Source: Bacteroidota bacterium
Lineage (GTDB): Bacteria > Bacteroidota > Bacteroidia > AKYH767-A > OLB10
Assembly: GCA_016709725.1 (NCBI GenBank)
Contig: JADJMG010000005.1
Location: 161,501 to 225,500 of the forward strand
Direction: 5' to 3'
Length of the DNA: 64,000 nucleotides
Below, one piece after another: positions 1 to 8,459 of the stretch. Position numbers and translations under genes: made by a program. The notes under the pieces were generated by a model. The model saw nothing but the letters and a program-made list of their open reading frames with translations. It was not told the DNA's origin and ran no database searches. Each line of letters begins with the position of its first letter. Within the stretch, counting starts at the first letter, position 1.

Positions 1-646
1 GTGATTTTTTATGTTTTTGCACTCCAAAATATTTTTCTGCCAACCGAATCACTTCTTTCATTCCGATGCTTCCACTCACGGCAAAAACCATGTTTGATGG
101 ATCGTATAAATTCCCTACGTAATTCAAAATATCCTTGCGTTTGAATTTGCGAATACTTTCTTCTGTTCCTAAAATATTATGTCCGAGGGTATGACCTTTG
201 AATAACTGACTTTCGAAATCATCAAAAATTTGCTCGTAGGGAGTATCCTGATAAGCTCGAATTTCATCCGTTATTACTTCTTTCTCTTTTTCAATTTCCT
301 TTTCTGGAAAGATGGACTGAAAAGCCACATCAGCAATCAAATCCACGGCTCTTTCAAAATAGCGATTCATCACCGATGCATGCAAACAAGTTTCTTCCTT
401 GGTGGTGTATGCATTCAATTCCCCACCCACTACTTCCAAGCGATTAAGGATATGAAATGACTTTCTATTCTTGGTTCCTTTAAACAAGGTATGTTCAATA
501 AAATGAGCCAAACCATCCTTCCCTTTTTCCTCATCGCGTGTACCGGCCTTCATCAACAAACCGCAATGCGTCACCAGACTATCGGGGTAATGCATATACA
601 GGACGGTTAGCTTGTTGGGGAGTACGCTAATCTCAGGGATGATCAT
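1..646 (-). CDS. M16 family zinc metallopeptidase, N-terminal part (runs off window)
   Basis: The gene starts at ATG 646 and leaves the window at base 1, so only about 215 N-terminal residues are visible. The inverted zinc site HFIEH of the M16 (insulinase/pitrilysin) family is at residues 48-52, and a glutamate-rich helix (EKEVITDEI, about residues 121-129) supplies the third zinc ligand. Family hallmarks such as the GxxH..E..LFKGT block (HTLFKGTKN) and GGELNAYTT follow in the expected order. No signal peptide is seen, so a cytoplasmic processing peptidase of the short (about 400-residue) bacterial type is most likely. The C-terminal half with the Arg/Tyr substrate-binding pair is outside the window. 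Confidence 0.93.
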   Translation of the reverse strand, partial: MIIPEISVLPNKLTVLYMHYPDSLVTHCGLLMKAGTRDEEKGKDGLAHFIEHTLFKGTKNRKSFHILNRLEVVGGELNAYTTKEETCLHASVMNRYFERAVDLIADVAFQSIFPEKEIEKEKEVITDEIRAYQDTPYEQIFDDFESQLFKGHTLGHNILGTEESIRKFKRKDILNYVGNLYDPSNMVFAVSGSIGMKEVIRLAEKYFGVQKHKKS

Positions 647-763
647 AGGGCAAACTTATTGATTAAATGGATGAGGAACTTACTCAGTTAAAAATATTAC
701 CAATAAATCACAAAAATTGAAATACTCCCATTTTAGGCTTACATTCGTAATAGTCAAATTCTT

Positions 764-771
764 AAATTTGT
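764..771 (+). promoter_or_regulatory. Candidate Bacteroidota -7 element
   Basis: TAAATTTG fits the TAnnTTTG consensus and points at the gene starting at 858, giving a leader of about 80 bases. No convincing TTTG is seen about 20 bases upstream, so this is only a candidate. Confidence 0.3.
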
Positions 772-857
772 TCGAAATGAGAATATTAAAATATCCTCAA
801 ATATTAGATTCATAAAATTAAATTCCTTTTGAAAACAAATTCTCTTCGCCTGCCTAA

Positions 858-2348
858 ATGAAAAAAACAATTCTCTTCCTTTTATTTACATTGTACGGGG
901 TGAATTCTTTTTCTCAGGGATTTTATAATCATCAGTGGTTATTGGGAAGTTATTTGTTTTTTCAGGATCCAAAAGGAAGAATCGTTTATTCGATTCTAGT
1001 TCATACACACATATACCTGAGTTTAGAAAAATGGTATTTAATGGAACAGAAGCTACAATCTGTGATGCACAAGGCGATTTTTTGATGAGTAGCAATGGGA
1101 CTTGGATTGCTAATGCCAATAACGATACGATGATGAATGGGAGTAGTCTCGCTCCAAGTTATTTAACTTCTAGTTGGCCATATGGAATTCCTTTAGGTTG
1201 TGGTGCAATATTTCTTCCTTACCCAGATGATACAATGAAATATATTCTATTTCATAAATCAAGACTAGGGCAGTTTGGTATCGATCCTGCAATGATCTAT
1301 TCAACTACTATTGACTTGAGTTTAGATGGAGGTTTAGGAGGAGTGATTTCAAAAAACGATAGTATACTTGCTGACACATTAAGCTGGGGAATTACGGCAT
1401 GTAAACACGCCAATGGAAGAGATTGGTGGGTTGTTTGTATGAAAGATGGAAATCCACAATCCTTTACTTATTTACTTACACCTAATGGAATTGATACAAT
1501 GTTCATTCAACACTTTAATGTTCCCACAAACACTTATAGCAATGTATCTCAATTGATGTTTTCTCAAGATGGCTCTAAATTTCTTTATTGTTCTCCTGTT
1601 AATCAGAGTCAAAGTGGAACGTTAATTATATCGGATTTTGATAGGTGCACAGGTCTGTTTTCAAATTTCAATTCAGTTTTACTTTCACCTAATTCGCATT
1701 TTTGGGATTAGCTTTTACCCTTCGGGAGATTTTATATATTCTTGTAGTAGTAATTATATATTTCAAATAAATACAATTAGTTTATCTATAGACACTGTGG
1801 CTATTTATGACGGCTTCATTTCCCCTCCTAATCTTACTTGTTGCGCTACATCTTTTTGGAATATGTACTTAGCCGCAAATGGTAAAATTTACATCACTAG
1901 TGGTAGCGGAGTACAACATTTACACGAAATGAATTTTCCTGATAGTGCTGGACTTGCTTGTGATGTGCAACAACATGCAATAAATCTTGGATATGCTCAA
2001 CAGAGAGCCGTCCCAAACCACCCAAACTATAATTTAGGTCCGGTGGTAGGAAGTGTTTGTGATACATTGAGTGTGGGTATTCAAGAGATAAAACATGATT
2101 TCAAATTCAGCATTTCGCCCAACCCAACAAGTGATGGGTATATTAAACTCATGTATCTTTTACCACAAAATAAGCCTGGCGGGTTTGAAGTTTATGACAT
2201 GACAGGTCAATTGGTTTACAAGATGAATTTACCTGCTTGGAGTACGCTTCAGATGGTGAAGTTGCCTGAGTTGAGTAATGGAGTTTATACTTGTGTTGTA
2301 AGGAGTGGGTATGAATGGGTGGGAAGGAAATTGGTGGTGATGAGATAA
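858..2348 (+). CDS. T9SS type A exported protein, propeller-like, broken by two single-base frameshifts
   Basis: Three reading-frame segments (858-about 986, about 985-1702, about 1699-2348) join into one protein of about 495 residues. It begins with a signal peptide (MKKTILFLLFTLYGVNSFSQ). Adding one T in the T run at 985-987 joins GRI to FDSSSYT, and removing one T from the T5 run at 1699-1703 joins SPNSHF to GISFYPSGDF. The middle has repeated beta-propeller phrases (LMFSQDGSKFLYCS, ISFYPSGDFIYSCS). The end is a T9SS type A sorting domain (ISPNPTSDGYIKLMY ... VYTCVVRSG ... RKLVVMR). This is a secreted or cell-surface protein of unknown function. Both lesions are in short homopolymers and resemble those in other genes of this window, so sequencing error is at least as likely as inactivation. 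Confidence 0.75.
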
Positions 2349-2356
2349 TCAATTGA

Positions 2357-2380
2357 AGCCCCAGACTAAAGTCTGGGGCT
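2357..2380. repeat. REP-like hairpin, left of the Y1 transposase gene
   Basis: A perfect 10-bp stem (AGCCCCAGAC) with loop TAAA lies between the convergent ends of the 858-2348 gene and the transposase gene. A related GTCTGGGG half-copy follows at 2385-2392. The same core stem returns at 3204-3233 on the other side of the transposase. It may also act as a terminator for both genes. Confidence 0.75.
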
Positions 2381-2395
2381 TGTAGTCTGGGGTTA

Positions 2396-2824
2396 CTAGT
2401 GACGATTCGAATCACTAGCAGAAACAAACTCATCGTACTCTTGATGGAAGGTTTTATTCTTGTGATGTTCCTCTTGTCTATCTATATATGCTCTCACAAT
2501 TGGTAATATGGATTCGCTGACAGATCCTGCGTAGTATTCATCAGCCCATTCAAATTTTGATTTTGTAAGCTTCACTTTATTTATCCAATAAGCCGATTCT
2601 CCTTTTATCAATTGCATCACTTTTGAAATACTCATGTTCGCTTTCAACCCAATTAAAACATGTAGGTGTTCTGTATGTCCGTTTATTCTGTCGATATATA
2701 TTCCCTTCGCTTTTGCATTTTGTCTTATGTGCTCAATGACCTTTTCTTTAATCTCTTTGGATAGAAAAGGCGTTCTGTTTTTTGTTCCCCAGACTAGGTG
2801 GATCATTATTTTTACGTAGGGCAT
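2396..2824 (-). CDS. REP-associated tyrosine transposase (RAYT, IS200-like Y1 family)
   Basis: This 142-residue protein has the Y1 HUH transposase layout: an N-terminal HLVWGTKNR strand, the HUH metal motif HLHVL in GHTEHLHVLIGL (about residues 51-62), the KGESAYWINK helix, and the nucleophile region YIDRQEEHH near residue 115. Family members cut and join single-stranded DNA beside hairpins. The gene is bracketed by matching GTCTGGGG hairpins at 2357-2380 and 3204-3233, which fits a RAYT with its own REP family rather than an IS200 element, because no IS ends are visible. The length is normal for single-domain RAYTs and all key residues are present, so it may be active. Confidence 0.88.
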   Translation of the reverse strand: MPYVKIMIHLVWGTKNRTPFLSKEIKEKVIEHIRQNAKAKGIYIDRINGHTEHLHVLIGLKANMSISKVMQLIKGESAYWINKVKLTKSKFEWADEYYAGSVSESILPIVRAYIDRQEEHHKNKTFHQEYDEFVSASDSNRH

Positions 2825-2865
2825 TTGATGGATTTCAGGGCTGAAGCCCAGTTTGCTTTTAGTTC

Positions 2866-2962
2866 AATAACACCGCCTTAAAAGGCGGTGTTATTAGTTA
2901 GTTTTTCTGCTTTGATGGGCTTTTTTATTGGCTTAGTAACTCCGCCTTAAAAGGCGGAGTTA
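2866..2962. repeat. Tandem pair of ACCGCC/ACTCCGCC palindromes
   Basis: Two hairpins lie in the 409-base gap behind the transposase gene. The one at 2866-2895 has a 12-bp stem (AATAACACCGCC) with loop TTAAAA. The one at 2937-2962 has a 10-bp stem (TAACTCCGCC) with the same loop. Each is followed by a near-identical tail containing ATTAGTTAGTTTTTCTG and TTTGATGGGC, so the unit of about 72 bases is a diverged tandem duplication. No coding potential is seen in the gap. Confidence 0.7.
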
Positions 2963-3083
2963 TTAGTTAGTTTTTCTGATTTGATGGGCGGAGTTTATGG
3001 TTAGTACAACTTACATCTGTAGTATGCTTTGATTTCCCGCGACAAAAGCAAAAATCGCATTAAAAAATTCAATAGCTGGGAAA

Positions 3084-3113
3084 TAAACATTTATAGTCGA
3101 CTACAAATGTTTA
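3084..3113. repeat. 30-bp dyad centred on GTCGAC, copy 1
   Basis: A near-perfect palindrome: TAAACATTT and AAATGTTTA arms flank a TAGTCGACTA core with one mismatched pair (3093/3104). A diverged second copy is at 22936-22965. Both are followed by TTTACA and an AT-rich stretch and then CG-rich sequence, so this may be the conserved core of a larger dispersed intergenic repeat, or an operator. Confidence 0.55.
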
Positions 3114-3203
3114 CACTTAATTAAAGCGTCGTTGACTTCAGAGCGTTTCATCATTTAGAAAAAGTTATTCGAGCGAGTACGATAAGTTAATCAAGTGATT
3201 TTA

Positions 3204-3233
3204 GCTAACCCCAGACTTTAGTCTGGGGTTAGC
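3204..3233. terminator. REP-like hairpin and likely terminator of the 7436-3234 operon
   Basis: A 13-bp stem (GCTAACCCCAGAC) with loop TTTA begins at the base next to the stop codon (3234-3236) of the last gene of the leftward operon. The CCCCAGAC/GTCTGGGG core is the same as in the hairpin at 2357-2380. There is no strong U tract, so a dual REP/terminator role is inferred. Confidence 0.55.
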
Positions 3234-3722
3234 CTACTGCTCCTTAATCGTAATTGCCCCACTCGTCACTGTATTACTTTTATTCCCCGCGCGGTCTTTT
3301 ACATAAACAGAAAAAGTGGCGGACTGTTGAGCTAGGCTGGTGTCGGTGCGGGCAACCGAATTTAAAACTACTTGTAGGGTGCCTTCAATGGCAATAGCAG
3401 AACCTGTAGGAGCTAATTGTTGGATGCGATAATCGTAAACGATGCCGATGCGATTGTCGGTGATGAATAAATTTTTTACGTTCGGATCATTTTCTCCTAA
3501 GTCGCCGTCGTTGTCGCGGTACTTGATATTGAAGACTAATGAATCTTGAAACTCTACAACCATCTGCGGGGTAAGTGAAAGCAATTCTATGGTGGGTACT
3601 TTGTTTGCAAAAGGATCGTCGTCTTTTTGACAACCAGAGCTCCCTAAAATTCCAGTGCTTATGATCAAAAGCAAAATTGATGGATGCTTGAATATATTAA
3701 TTAGCGAATGGATATTCATCAT
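3234..3722 (-). CDS. Lipoprotein, Ig-like fold, last gene of the DUF1501 operon
   Basis: This 162-residue protein has a signal peptide ending in a lipobox (GSSGC, Cys31) followed by an acidic QKDDD linker, so it should be anchored by lipid, possibly at the cell surface. The rest is predicted beta-rich: a first strand set (PTIELLSLTPQ), an acidic turn DNDGDLGENDPNVKNLF that may bind calcium, and a final YVKDRAGNKSNTVTS motif typical of cadherin/Ig-like domains in Bacteroidota lipoproteins. It starts 6 bases after the cytochrome-type lipoprotein stop (3729), so it is almost certainly co-transcribed. No enzyme motif is visible. Confidence 0.8.
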   Translation of the reverse strand: MMNIHSLINIFKHPSILLLIISTGILGSSGCQKDDDPFANKVPTIELLSLTPQMVVEFQDSLVFNIKYRDNDGDLGENDPNVKNLFITDNRIGIVYDYRIQQLAPTGSAIAIEGTLQVVLNSVARTDTSLAQQSATFSVYVKDRAGNKSNTVTSGAITIKEQ

Positions 3723-3728
3723 GAATTT

Positions 3729-4703
3729 CTATTGAACAATAAATGCAAAATAAGTTTTATAAAAATCGGGCGATTGATTTTTGGGTAATTCACTTGGCAA
3801 AGCTTGGAATCCATCGTTCATATACACCCTGAAATAAACAGTAGTTCCTACACTCCACTGACTTGTATTTATGATAGCTTGCCAATACGGAAATGGTATC
3901 GGAGTATTCCAAAATGCATTTATGGTTTGTGCGCCCGTGAAATTATTAGGATCCAATGACCATTTAATTTTATGTTCGGTAAAGTTAATGGGATCGGTTG
4001 CCTTAGTTCCATCAGCTGTATCTAATGCCACTAAAACAAGATACATGGATTTATTGGCAGGCGCATAGAATGGTAAATACCCTATTGCATTTTGTCGAAC
4101 CGTATCTAATCGAGTGTACAAAGAATCGGTTGCAATGAATCCAATAATGTTAGGAGGGAGATTTGGTTTTTGCGGCAAAACTCCATCTACGTCAGGACAA
4201 CCATTCTGAATCCACTTTCTAATATTCCCCATATCCGCACTTCCTAATCGAACACCATTTGATGGCATGTAATCGGAAGTAGAAGTTGTTAATCGCTCAA
4301 TCAAGAATGAGGTTGCTTCATTATTAGGAATGACACGGTAATTAAAAAAATTAACGGAGTCGAGCGTCTTTTTATTTACACCCATATAAATCAACGTTGA
4401 GAAACTACTTTGCACTGTTCTAAAATCAGGTTCAAAGGTTCCATCATGACAACCCGGGTTAGCACACTTGGGAAAGAAAATATTTTTATGGAGTCCCGTA
4501 ATGGAAGCTGAATCGGGAATTGAATCTTGATTACCGCCATTATTATAATTGACACTATCGTAAGGATTGTCGGGTGTTTCTTCTTTTTTGCAAGATGAAA
4601 TCACAATCACCATCAAAAAAATCATCTTCCACACACTTCCTAAAACAAAATATTGTTTTCGAAATGAAAAGGCTGCTGATAATAAATCAAGTATTTTTTT
4701 CAT
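3729..4703 (-). CDS. Lipoprotein with cytochrome c type domain (CX4CH)
   Basis: I place the start at ATG 4703 (MKKILDLL) rather than the longer in-frame start at 4742, which would overlap the DUF1501 gene; 4703 leaves 11 bases after that stop. The protein has 324 residues and a lipobox ISSC (Cys38). A haem-attachment site CANPGCH (residues 80-86) is a CX4CH variant. It is followed at a normal distance by a Met-Pro (DYMPSNG), the usual axial ligand region, and IRKWIQNGCP, the closing helix of Planctomycete-type cytochrome c domains (PSCyt1-like). The C-terminal half is beta-rich and unrecognised (FTEHKIKWSLDP, VYFRVYMNDG). It probably carries electrons or senses redox at the envelope. Covalent haem binding is inferred from motifs only. 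Confidence 0.82.
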   Translation of the reverse strand: MKKILDLLSAAFSFRKQYFVLGSVWKMIFLMVIVISSCKKEETPDNPYDSVNYNNGGNQDSIPDSASITGLHKNIFFPKCANPGCHDGTFEPDFRTVQSSFSTLIYMGVNKKTLDSVNFFNYRVIPNNEATSFLIERLTTSTSDYMPSNGVRLGSADMGNIRKWIQNGCPDVDGVLPQKPNLPPNIIGFIATDSLYTRLDTVRQNAIGYLPFYAPANKSMYLVLVALDTADGTKATDPINFTEHKIKWSLDPNNFTGAQTINAFWNTPIPFPYWQAIINTSQWSVGTTVYFRVYMNDGFQALPSELPKNQSPDFYKTYFAFIVQ

Positions 4704-4714
4704 TCTTATTTCGA

Positions 4715-6052
4715 TTAGAAGAAAGCTTGTGCTAAGTCGCACTGATTATAATTTTTGAGGCCAGCACTTGCTGGGATATTATTATCGAAGCCCAAAAGAT
4801 TGGCAATGGTAGGTACTATCTCAGTACTTTCTCCACTCAAGCTATTTACGACAAGACCTTGCTTAACAACAGTAGGCGGACCAACCACCAAACAAAATAT
4901 TTCTCGCGCCATTTGATCACCACTCACACCATCGGAAGGAGAAGTATGATCTAAAGCTAATCGACCGTATGAATCAATCGAAGTATTCGGATTGAAATTT
5001 CTCCCATGCTCGGGCGCAATGACCATCACGGTATCGTTAGCCATCCCGGGTGTACTTTGAATCACACTCCACAAATGCGCAGCGGCCCAATCAGCTTTGC
5101 GTAAATTATTAGCATATGAACTAAAATTAAAATGGCCAATATCCACGTCTTGCATATTCACCGTGAGCAATTCAGGTTTGAAGCGCTGAATAATTTCTTC
5201 GGCAAACATCACATTGTACATATCGTTATTCATGGACGTTCCTACTCCCCAAGGATTAATATATTGCCCTGATTGCGCTTTTGCATACAAATCACTGATG
5301 AATTGTTGCAACTGCGCAGATTCTGCTACTGTGTTGGTTATGCCGGCAGATGGATTTGTATAACTCTGATCGAAGTTTCCATTGGCGAAATTTCGGATGC
5401 TTGCAAAGGCAGCTTGTTCATTCGATGTGAAAGAAGCAGGATTCCCTAAGGCATTAAACCCATCTTGAGAAATTAAAAAATTTGGTGAGATGAAATTCGC
5501 TCCATAGCCAGCCCCATAGTTGGGATCGCTCGAATAATTTAATGCAGGATAAGGTCCAAGTGTGTTGGCAACCCACCAACAATTCAATGCTGTTTGTTGC
5601 GGACTATTATGCTTTCTATAATATTCGAAGATGGTCGGATTACGAGGTGCCTCACGAATATTTAAATCGGTGCTCACGTATTGTCCAGTAACCGCAACGG
5701 TATGTCCGTTATAATGTCCTGTAGGACCTTCTTTATATCTGAATTGACGGAACAGCGTTCCATAGTTTTGCAAAGGTTGTGAGAGTGGTCCGGCAGGAAG
5801 AAAATCCATGGCAGGTAAAATATCGTTCGAGATTGCACTACCACCACTCAACATATTCGGCATTAAATTACCATCGTTGAATTGCACCGATTCTAAATTG
5901 CGCACACCACCTGCAAAAAGTAAGAACACCACATGATTCACTTTTCGCAAACCACTTGCTGCAAACAGTCGACCACCCGGCAATAAATACGGAGCTGCCA
6001 TGGCTCCTGCTGCTGTAAGTCCTATATTCTTAATAAACCGACGTCTATCCAT
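4715..6052 (-). CDS. DUF1501 protein with Tat signal (alkaline phosphatase/sulfatase-like fold)
   Basis: A twin-arginine signal opens the 445-residue protein (MDRRRFIKNIGLTAAGAMAA), so it is exported folded. The body matches DUF1501 proteins: VNHVVFLLFAGGVRNLESV near residue 40, GHYNGHTVAVTGQY near residue 115, a DVDIGHFNF motif (about residue 300), IAPEHGRNF (about 345) and LDHTSPSDG (about 365). These Asp and His sites match metal positions of the alkaline phosphatase superfamily, although the substrate of DUF1501 proteins is not known. It is third in a five-gene operon with lipoproteins, 14 bases behind the upstream gene. Confidence 0.85.
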   Translation of the reverse strand: MDRRRFIKNIGLTAAGAMAAPYLLPGGRLFAASGLRKVNHVVFLLFAGGVRNLESVQFNDGNLMPNMLSGGSAISNDILPAMDFLPAGPLSQPLQNYGTLFRQFRYKEGPTGHYNGHTVAVTGQYVSTDLNIREAPRNPTIFEYYRKHNSPQQTALNCWWVANTLGPYPALNYSSDPNYGAGYGANFISPNFLISQDGFNALGNPASFTSNEQAAFASIRNFANGNFDQSYTNPSAGITNTVAESAQLQQFISDLYAKAQSGQYINPWGVGTSMNNDMYNVMFAEEIIQRFKPELLTVNMQDVDIGHFNFSSYANNLRKADWAAAHLWSVIQSTPGMANDTVMVIAPEHGRNFNPNTSIDSYGRLALDHTSPSDGVSGDQMAREIFCLVVGPPTVVKQGLVVNSLSGESTEIVPTIANLLGFDNNIPASAGLKNYNQCDLAQAFF

Positions 6053-6066
6053 CTGCTTCTTTTTAG

Positions 6067-6561
6067 TTAATAGTAACGGTACTCATTAGAAGTCATCAAC
6101 GCATACCAAATCACTTTACTGGTCATGGACGCATTCAATCTGATTTGTTCCTTCAAATAATATTGTTCGAATGCGTTGGCATCGCGATTAAATAATTTTT
6201 TGTAGGTATTATTAATATACAAAACGGTGTCGCCAGCAACATTTGTTTGAGCAGGAATTTGAACGCCTGATTTAGAAAGAAAATTTAACAAGATGCGATC
6301 TTCAATCATTTTCTTATCTCCGAAAGCGACATACACTGTATTTAACTTACTCAGTTCTTGCTGTGGAATTTGCGTTCCGAAAAGATCTGCCCATGCAATA
6401 GTTAAAAACTCGACGGTGCTCTTGGCATTCGATTTAATGCTTCCAGGCGACTGCACCGCAACCGGATTCACTTCATACAAATATTCAACATTCTTTTCGC
6501 AAGCCCCGAAGAAGAGACAACAAAAAACGAATGCAATTATTTTAGTATTTCTCATTGCCAT
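6067..6561 (-). CDS. Small lipoprotein with a DUF1553-like tail motif
   Basis: A 164-residue lipoprotein: the signal peptide ends at FFGAC (Cys21). ATG 6561 lies 2 bases behind the stop of the upstream gene, so translation is probably coupled. I do not recognise a family over the full length. The C-terminal part (KLFNRDANAFEQYYLKEQI ... VIWYALMTSNEYRYY) resembles the closing phrase of Planctomycete DUF1553/DUF1549 proteins, where an R-x-P/A-x-x-x-E segment is followed by WALLNSxEF. That likeness is my reading by eye and needs a profile search. Context says it works with the DUF1501 protein. Confidence 0.75.
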   Translation of the reverse strand: MAMRNTKIIAFVFCCLFFGACEKNVEYLYEVNPVAVQSPGSIKSNAKSTVEFLTIAWADLFGTQIPQQELSKLNTVYVAFGDKKMIEDRILLNFLSKSGVQIPAQTNVAGDTVLYINNTYKKLFNRDANAFEQYYLKEQIRLNASMTSKVIWYALMTSNEYRYY

Positions 6562-6563
6562 CT

Positions 6564-7436
6564 TTATTTAATTCCAACAAACTCATCAGTTGCTAACACA
6601 TCTTTCTGAACGGATTCAAAATTCAAGGTGTTCTTATATTTTAAAGCAGCTGTGCTCATCTCAATTGAATTGGGTGCTCGCAACAGATAATCATTAAACA
6701 CTCGTATTACAGCTCCTTCAAAGTAATCATCGGAACTAAAAAAGATATTGAGATAATCCTCTTTAGAAGCTCCTGCTTGCAAAAACAAAACAGCATTACT
6801 TCCTCCAATCATTCCGACTCCCCCATATAGCTCCGATAAAGTTGGGTTTCGATCTAAAAAATGTTGAAAGGAAGATAGTACAAAATTATCTGCCCCCATA
6901 TTGATCTGATCATAAAAATAATTGTTCAACATATGCGCTTGCAACTGTCGAATGGTGATCGTTCCACTTACATACCAATTGGAAGCATTATACAATGTGT
7001 CTAATCGGTCCTTCTCCAATTGCAAGCCAGGCCACAAAGCGATATAAGTAGAATCATTCAAGAAAAAATCGAAGATGGCCATTTGATTAATCACATCCGA
7101 TGAATCTGTACTTCCCAACAATTGAATTCTCCACTTTTCTATTTGACGCCATTTATAATCGGAAGAAGAGAAAACCGTATTCAAAAAAGCGTATCGACTA
7201 CCTACATCTAAACCATTTACTTTTAAATTATTTACGGCCGTTTGAAACTCTGTTACACTGGGCTCCCTACCCAAAACAAGAATATACGTTTTATTGACAT
7301 AATCTTCATATACGTTTAATTCAATGGTGGTATCGGGAGGCGCTTGATTGCCAGGAATCGTTTCCAGTTCAGTCTTCGTGCAGGAACTTATAAAGAAAAC
7401 AGCAAGAAACAATACCCCTATTTTCAAGTAATTCAT
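6564..7436 (-). CDS. Lipoprotein with repeated GRxPTxxE/SDEF motifs, first gene of the DUF1501 operon
   Basis: A 290-residue lipoprotein (FFISSC, Cys19). It has three repeats of the same idea: LGREPSVTEF with VFSSSDYKW, LDRNPTLSEL with FFSSDDYFEG, and LLRAPNSIEM with VLATDEFVG. Such R-x-P-t-x-x-E ... S/T-D/S-E/D-Y/F pairs are typical of DUF1549, DUF1553 and DUF1800 proteins, which accompany DUF1501 genes in Planctomycetes and Bacteroidota. The protein is helix-rich between them. It leads the operon and its ATG lies 4 bases behind a strong TAAATTTG promoter element. The role is unknown; the repeat assignment is by eye. Confidence 0.75.
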   Translation of the reverse strand: MNYLKIGVLFLAVFFISSCTKTELETIPGNQAPPDTTIELNVYEDYVNKTYILVLGREPSVTEFQTAVNNLKVNGLDVGSRYAFLNTVFSSSDYKWRQIEKWRIQLLGSTDSSDVINQMAIFDFFLNDSTYIALWPGLQLEKDRLDTLYNASNWYVSGTITIRQLQAHMLNNYFYDQINMGADNFVLSSFQHFLDRNPTLSELYGGVGMIGGSNAVLFLQAGASKEDYLNIFFSSDDYFEGAVIRVFNDYLLRAPNSIEMSTAALKYKNTLNFESVQKDVLATDEFVGIK

Positions 7437-7440
7437 ATCC

Positions 7441-7472
7441 CAAATTTAGCAATTGACCATATTAAACGCAAA
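7441..7472 (-). promoter_or_regulatory. Promoter of the DUF1501 operon (TTTG-N20-TAAATTTG)
   Basis: On the minus strand TTTG (7472-7469) is followed after 20 bases by TAAATTTG (7448-7441), an excellent match to the Bacteroidota primary sigma consensus. The last G is only 4 bases from ATG 7436, so the transcript should be leaderless or nearly so. Confidence 0.7.
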
Positions 7473-7533
7473 AGTTCCTCAAAAACTTATGCACGATCAA
7501 CCTTTAAGAGAATAATTATTCAAACAAGTTTAA

Positions 7534-7893
7534 CTAAGACCTAAAACTGGCAGCTAGCAACTTACATTCAACGATCTGCGATTGATTGAATTCCAAGGTC
7601 ATCTTTTTGTAATTCAATAGGTCAATGATGGTTCCAACGAAGCAGAGTCCAGCCGTAAAGAAATACAAGATTCCCATTCCAATTTGCCCAAGCATAAATC
7701 TTTGAACACCTGCAACCCCTACAAATCCGATGATACAGCAAATTAAAATCGTTTGCGGATCTTTTCTTCTTCCTTGATAAAGCAAGAGAAAATTCCGTTG
7801 AGCATCCTCGTTTAAATCCTTTATCGCTTCTTGAATAAAGAGCATTTCTTCTGATTCAATTCCGGGTAATGAGAGTAGTAAATTTTTATCCAT
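7534..7893 (-). CDS. TM2 domain membrane protein
   Basis: A 119-residue protein with a soluble acidic N-terminus and two hydrophobic helices (ILICCIIGFVGVAGVQRFMLG and GILYFFTAGLCFVGTIIDLL) separated by a short turn with G-x-x-R-F-M-L-G, the signature of the TM2 family (usually DRF at this place). The first half has the NEDAQRNFLLLYQGRRKDP phrase common in Bacteroidota TM2 proteins. It follows the DUF2752 gene by 17 bases and is likely co-transcribed with it. TM2 proteins have no settled role in bacteria. Confidence 0.85.
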   Translation of the reverse strand: MDKNLLLSLPGIESEEMLFIQEAIKDLNEDAQRNFLLLYQGRRKDPQTILICCIIGFVGVAGVQRFMLGQIGMGILYFFTAGLCFVGTIIDLLNYKKMTLEFNQSQIVECKLLAASFRS

Positions 7894-7910
7894 GATTATT
7901 TATTTAACAA

Positions 7911-8213
7911 TTAATTTACATTGAATTTTAGTTGATACTTCGAATATTCTAATCGGAGCAATTGGTGAATCCGATGCAATAAAACCATCAACCCGAAACC
8001 ACCAAGAACATGCGAGTTCCAAGAGTGTAAGAATTCTCCATGCAATAAGAAGGAAATAGAATGACCTAATCCACATCCCGGACACCATGCAAAACCTAAC
8101 CAATTAAAAATACAAAGACTCATATACTCCGCATGTGGATCAATCCCTGCTAAATACAAAAGCGAACCGATCCAACTAATCAGCTCGAGCGGGAGTTTTT
8201 TAAGGATTTGCAT
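7911..8213 (-). CDS. DUF2752 membrane protein
   Basis: A 100-residue protein with the DUF2752 hallmark CPGCGLGHS (about residues 44-52) after a short hydrophobic segment (FNWLGFAW) and before two more hydrophobic stretches (ISFLLHGEFLHSW, HVLGGFGLMVLLH). The Cys-Pro-Gly-Cys-Gly pair could bind metal or form a disulfide. Length is normal for the family. It is the first gene of a two-gene unit with the TM2 protein, a pairing that recurs in Bacteroidota. No enzymatic role is known to me. Confidence 0.85.
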   Translation of the reverse strand: MQILKKLPLELISWIGSLLYLAGIDPHAEYMSLCIFNWLGFAWCPGCGLGHSISFLLHGEFLHSWNSHVLGGFGLMVLLHRIHQLLRLEYSKYQLKFNVN

Positions 8214-8459
8214 CTGTTAAAAATAGAAAATAAATAACATCCGAACGATTTTGTTCAAAATTCACTTCCCAAGTGTCTATTCAACACACTAGAGCAGCAG
8301 ATTAGAACACGGATAAAACAGATTAAGCGGATAAAAACGGATTTATTTCCCTAACTCAAGGAAATACTATTCAAGCCTAATAATACAAGTCTAATTCATC
8401 CCATCAAGAGAAGGAGTTTGATTAATTTGCATTTTAAAAGCCAATTCTGAATTCTTAAT

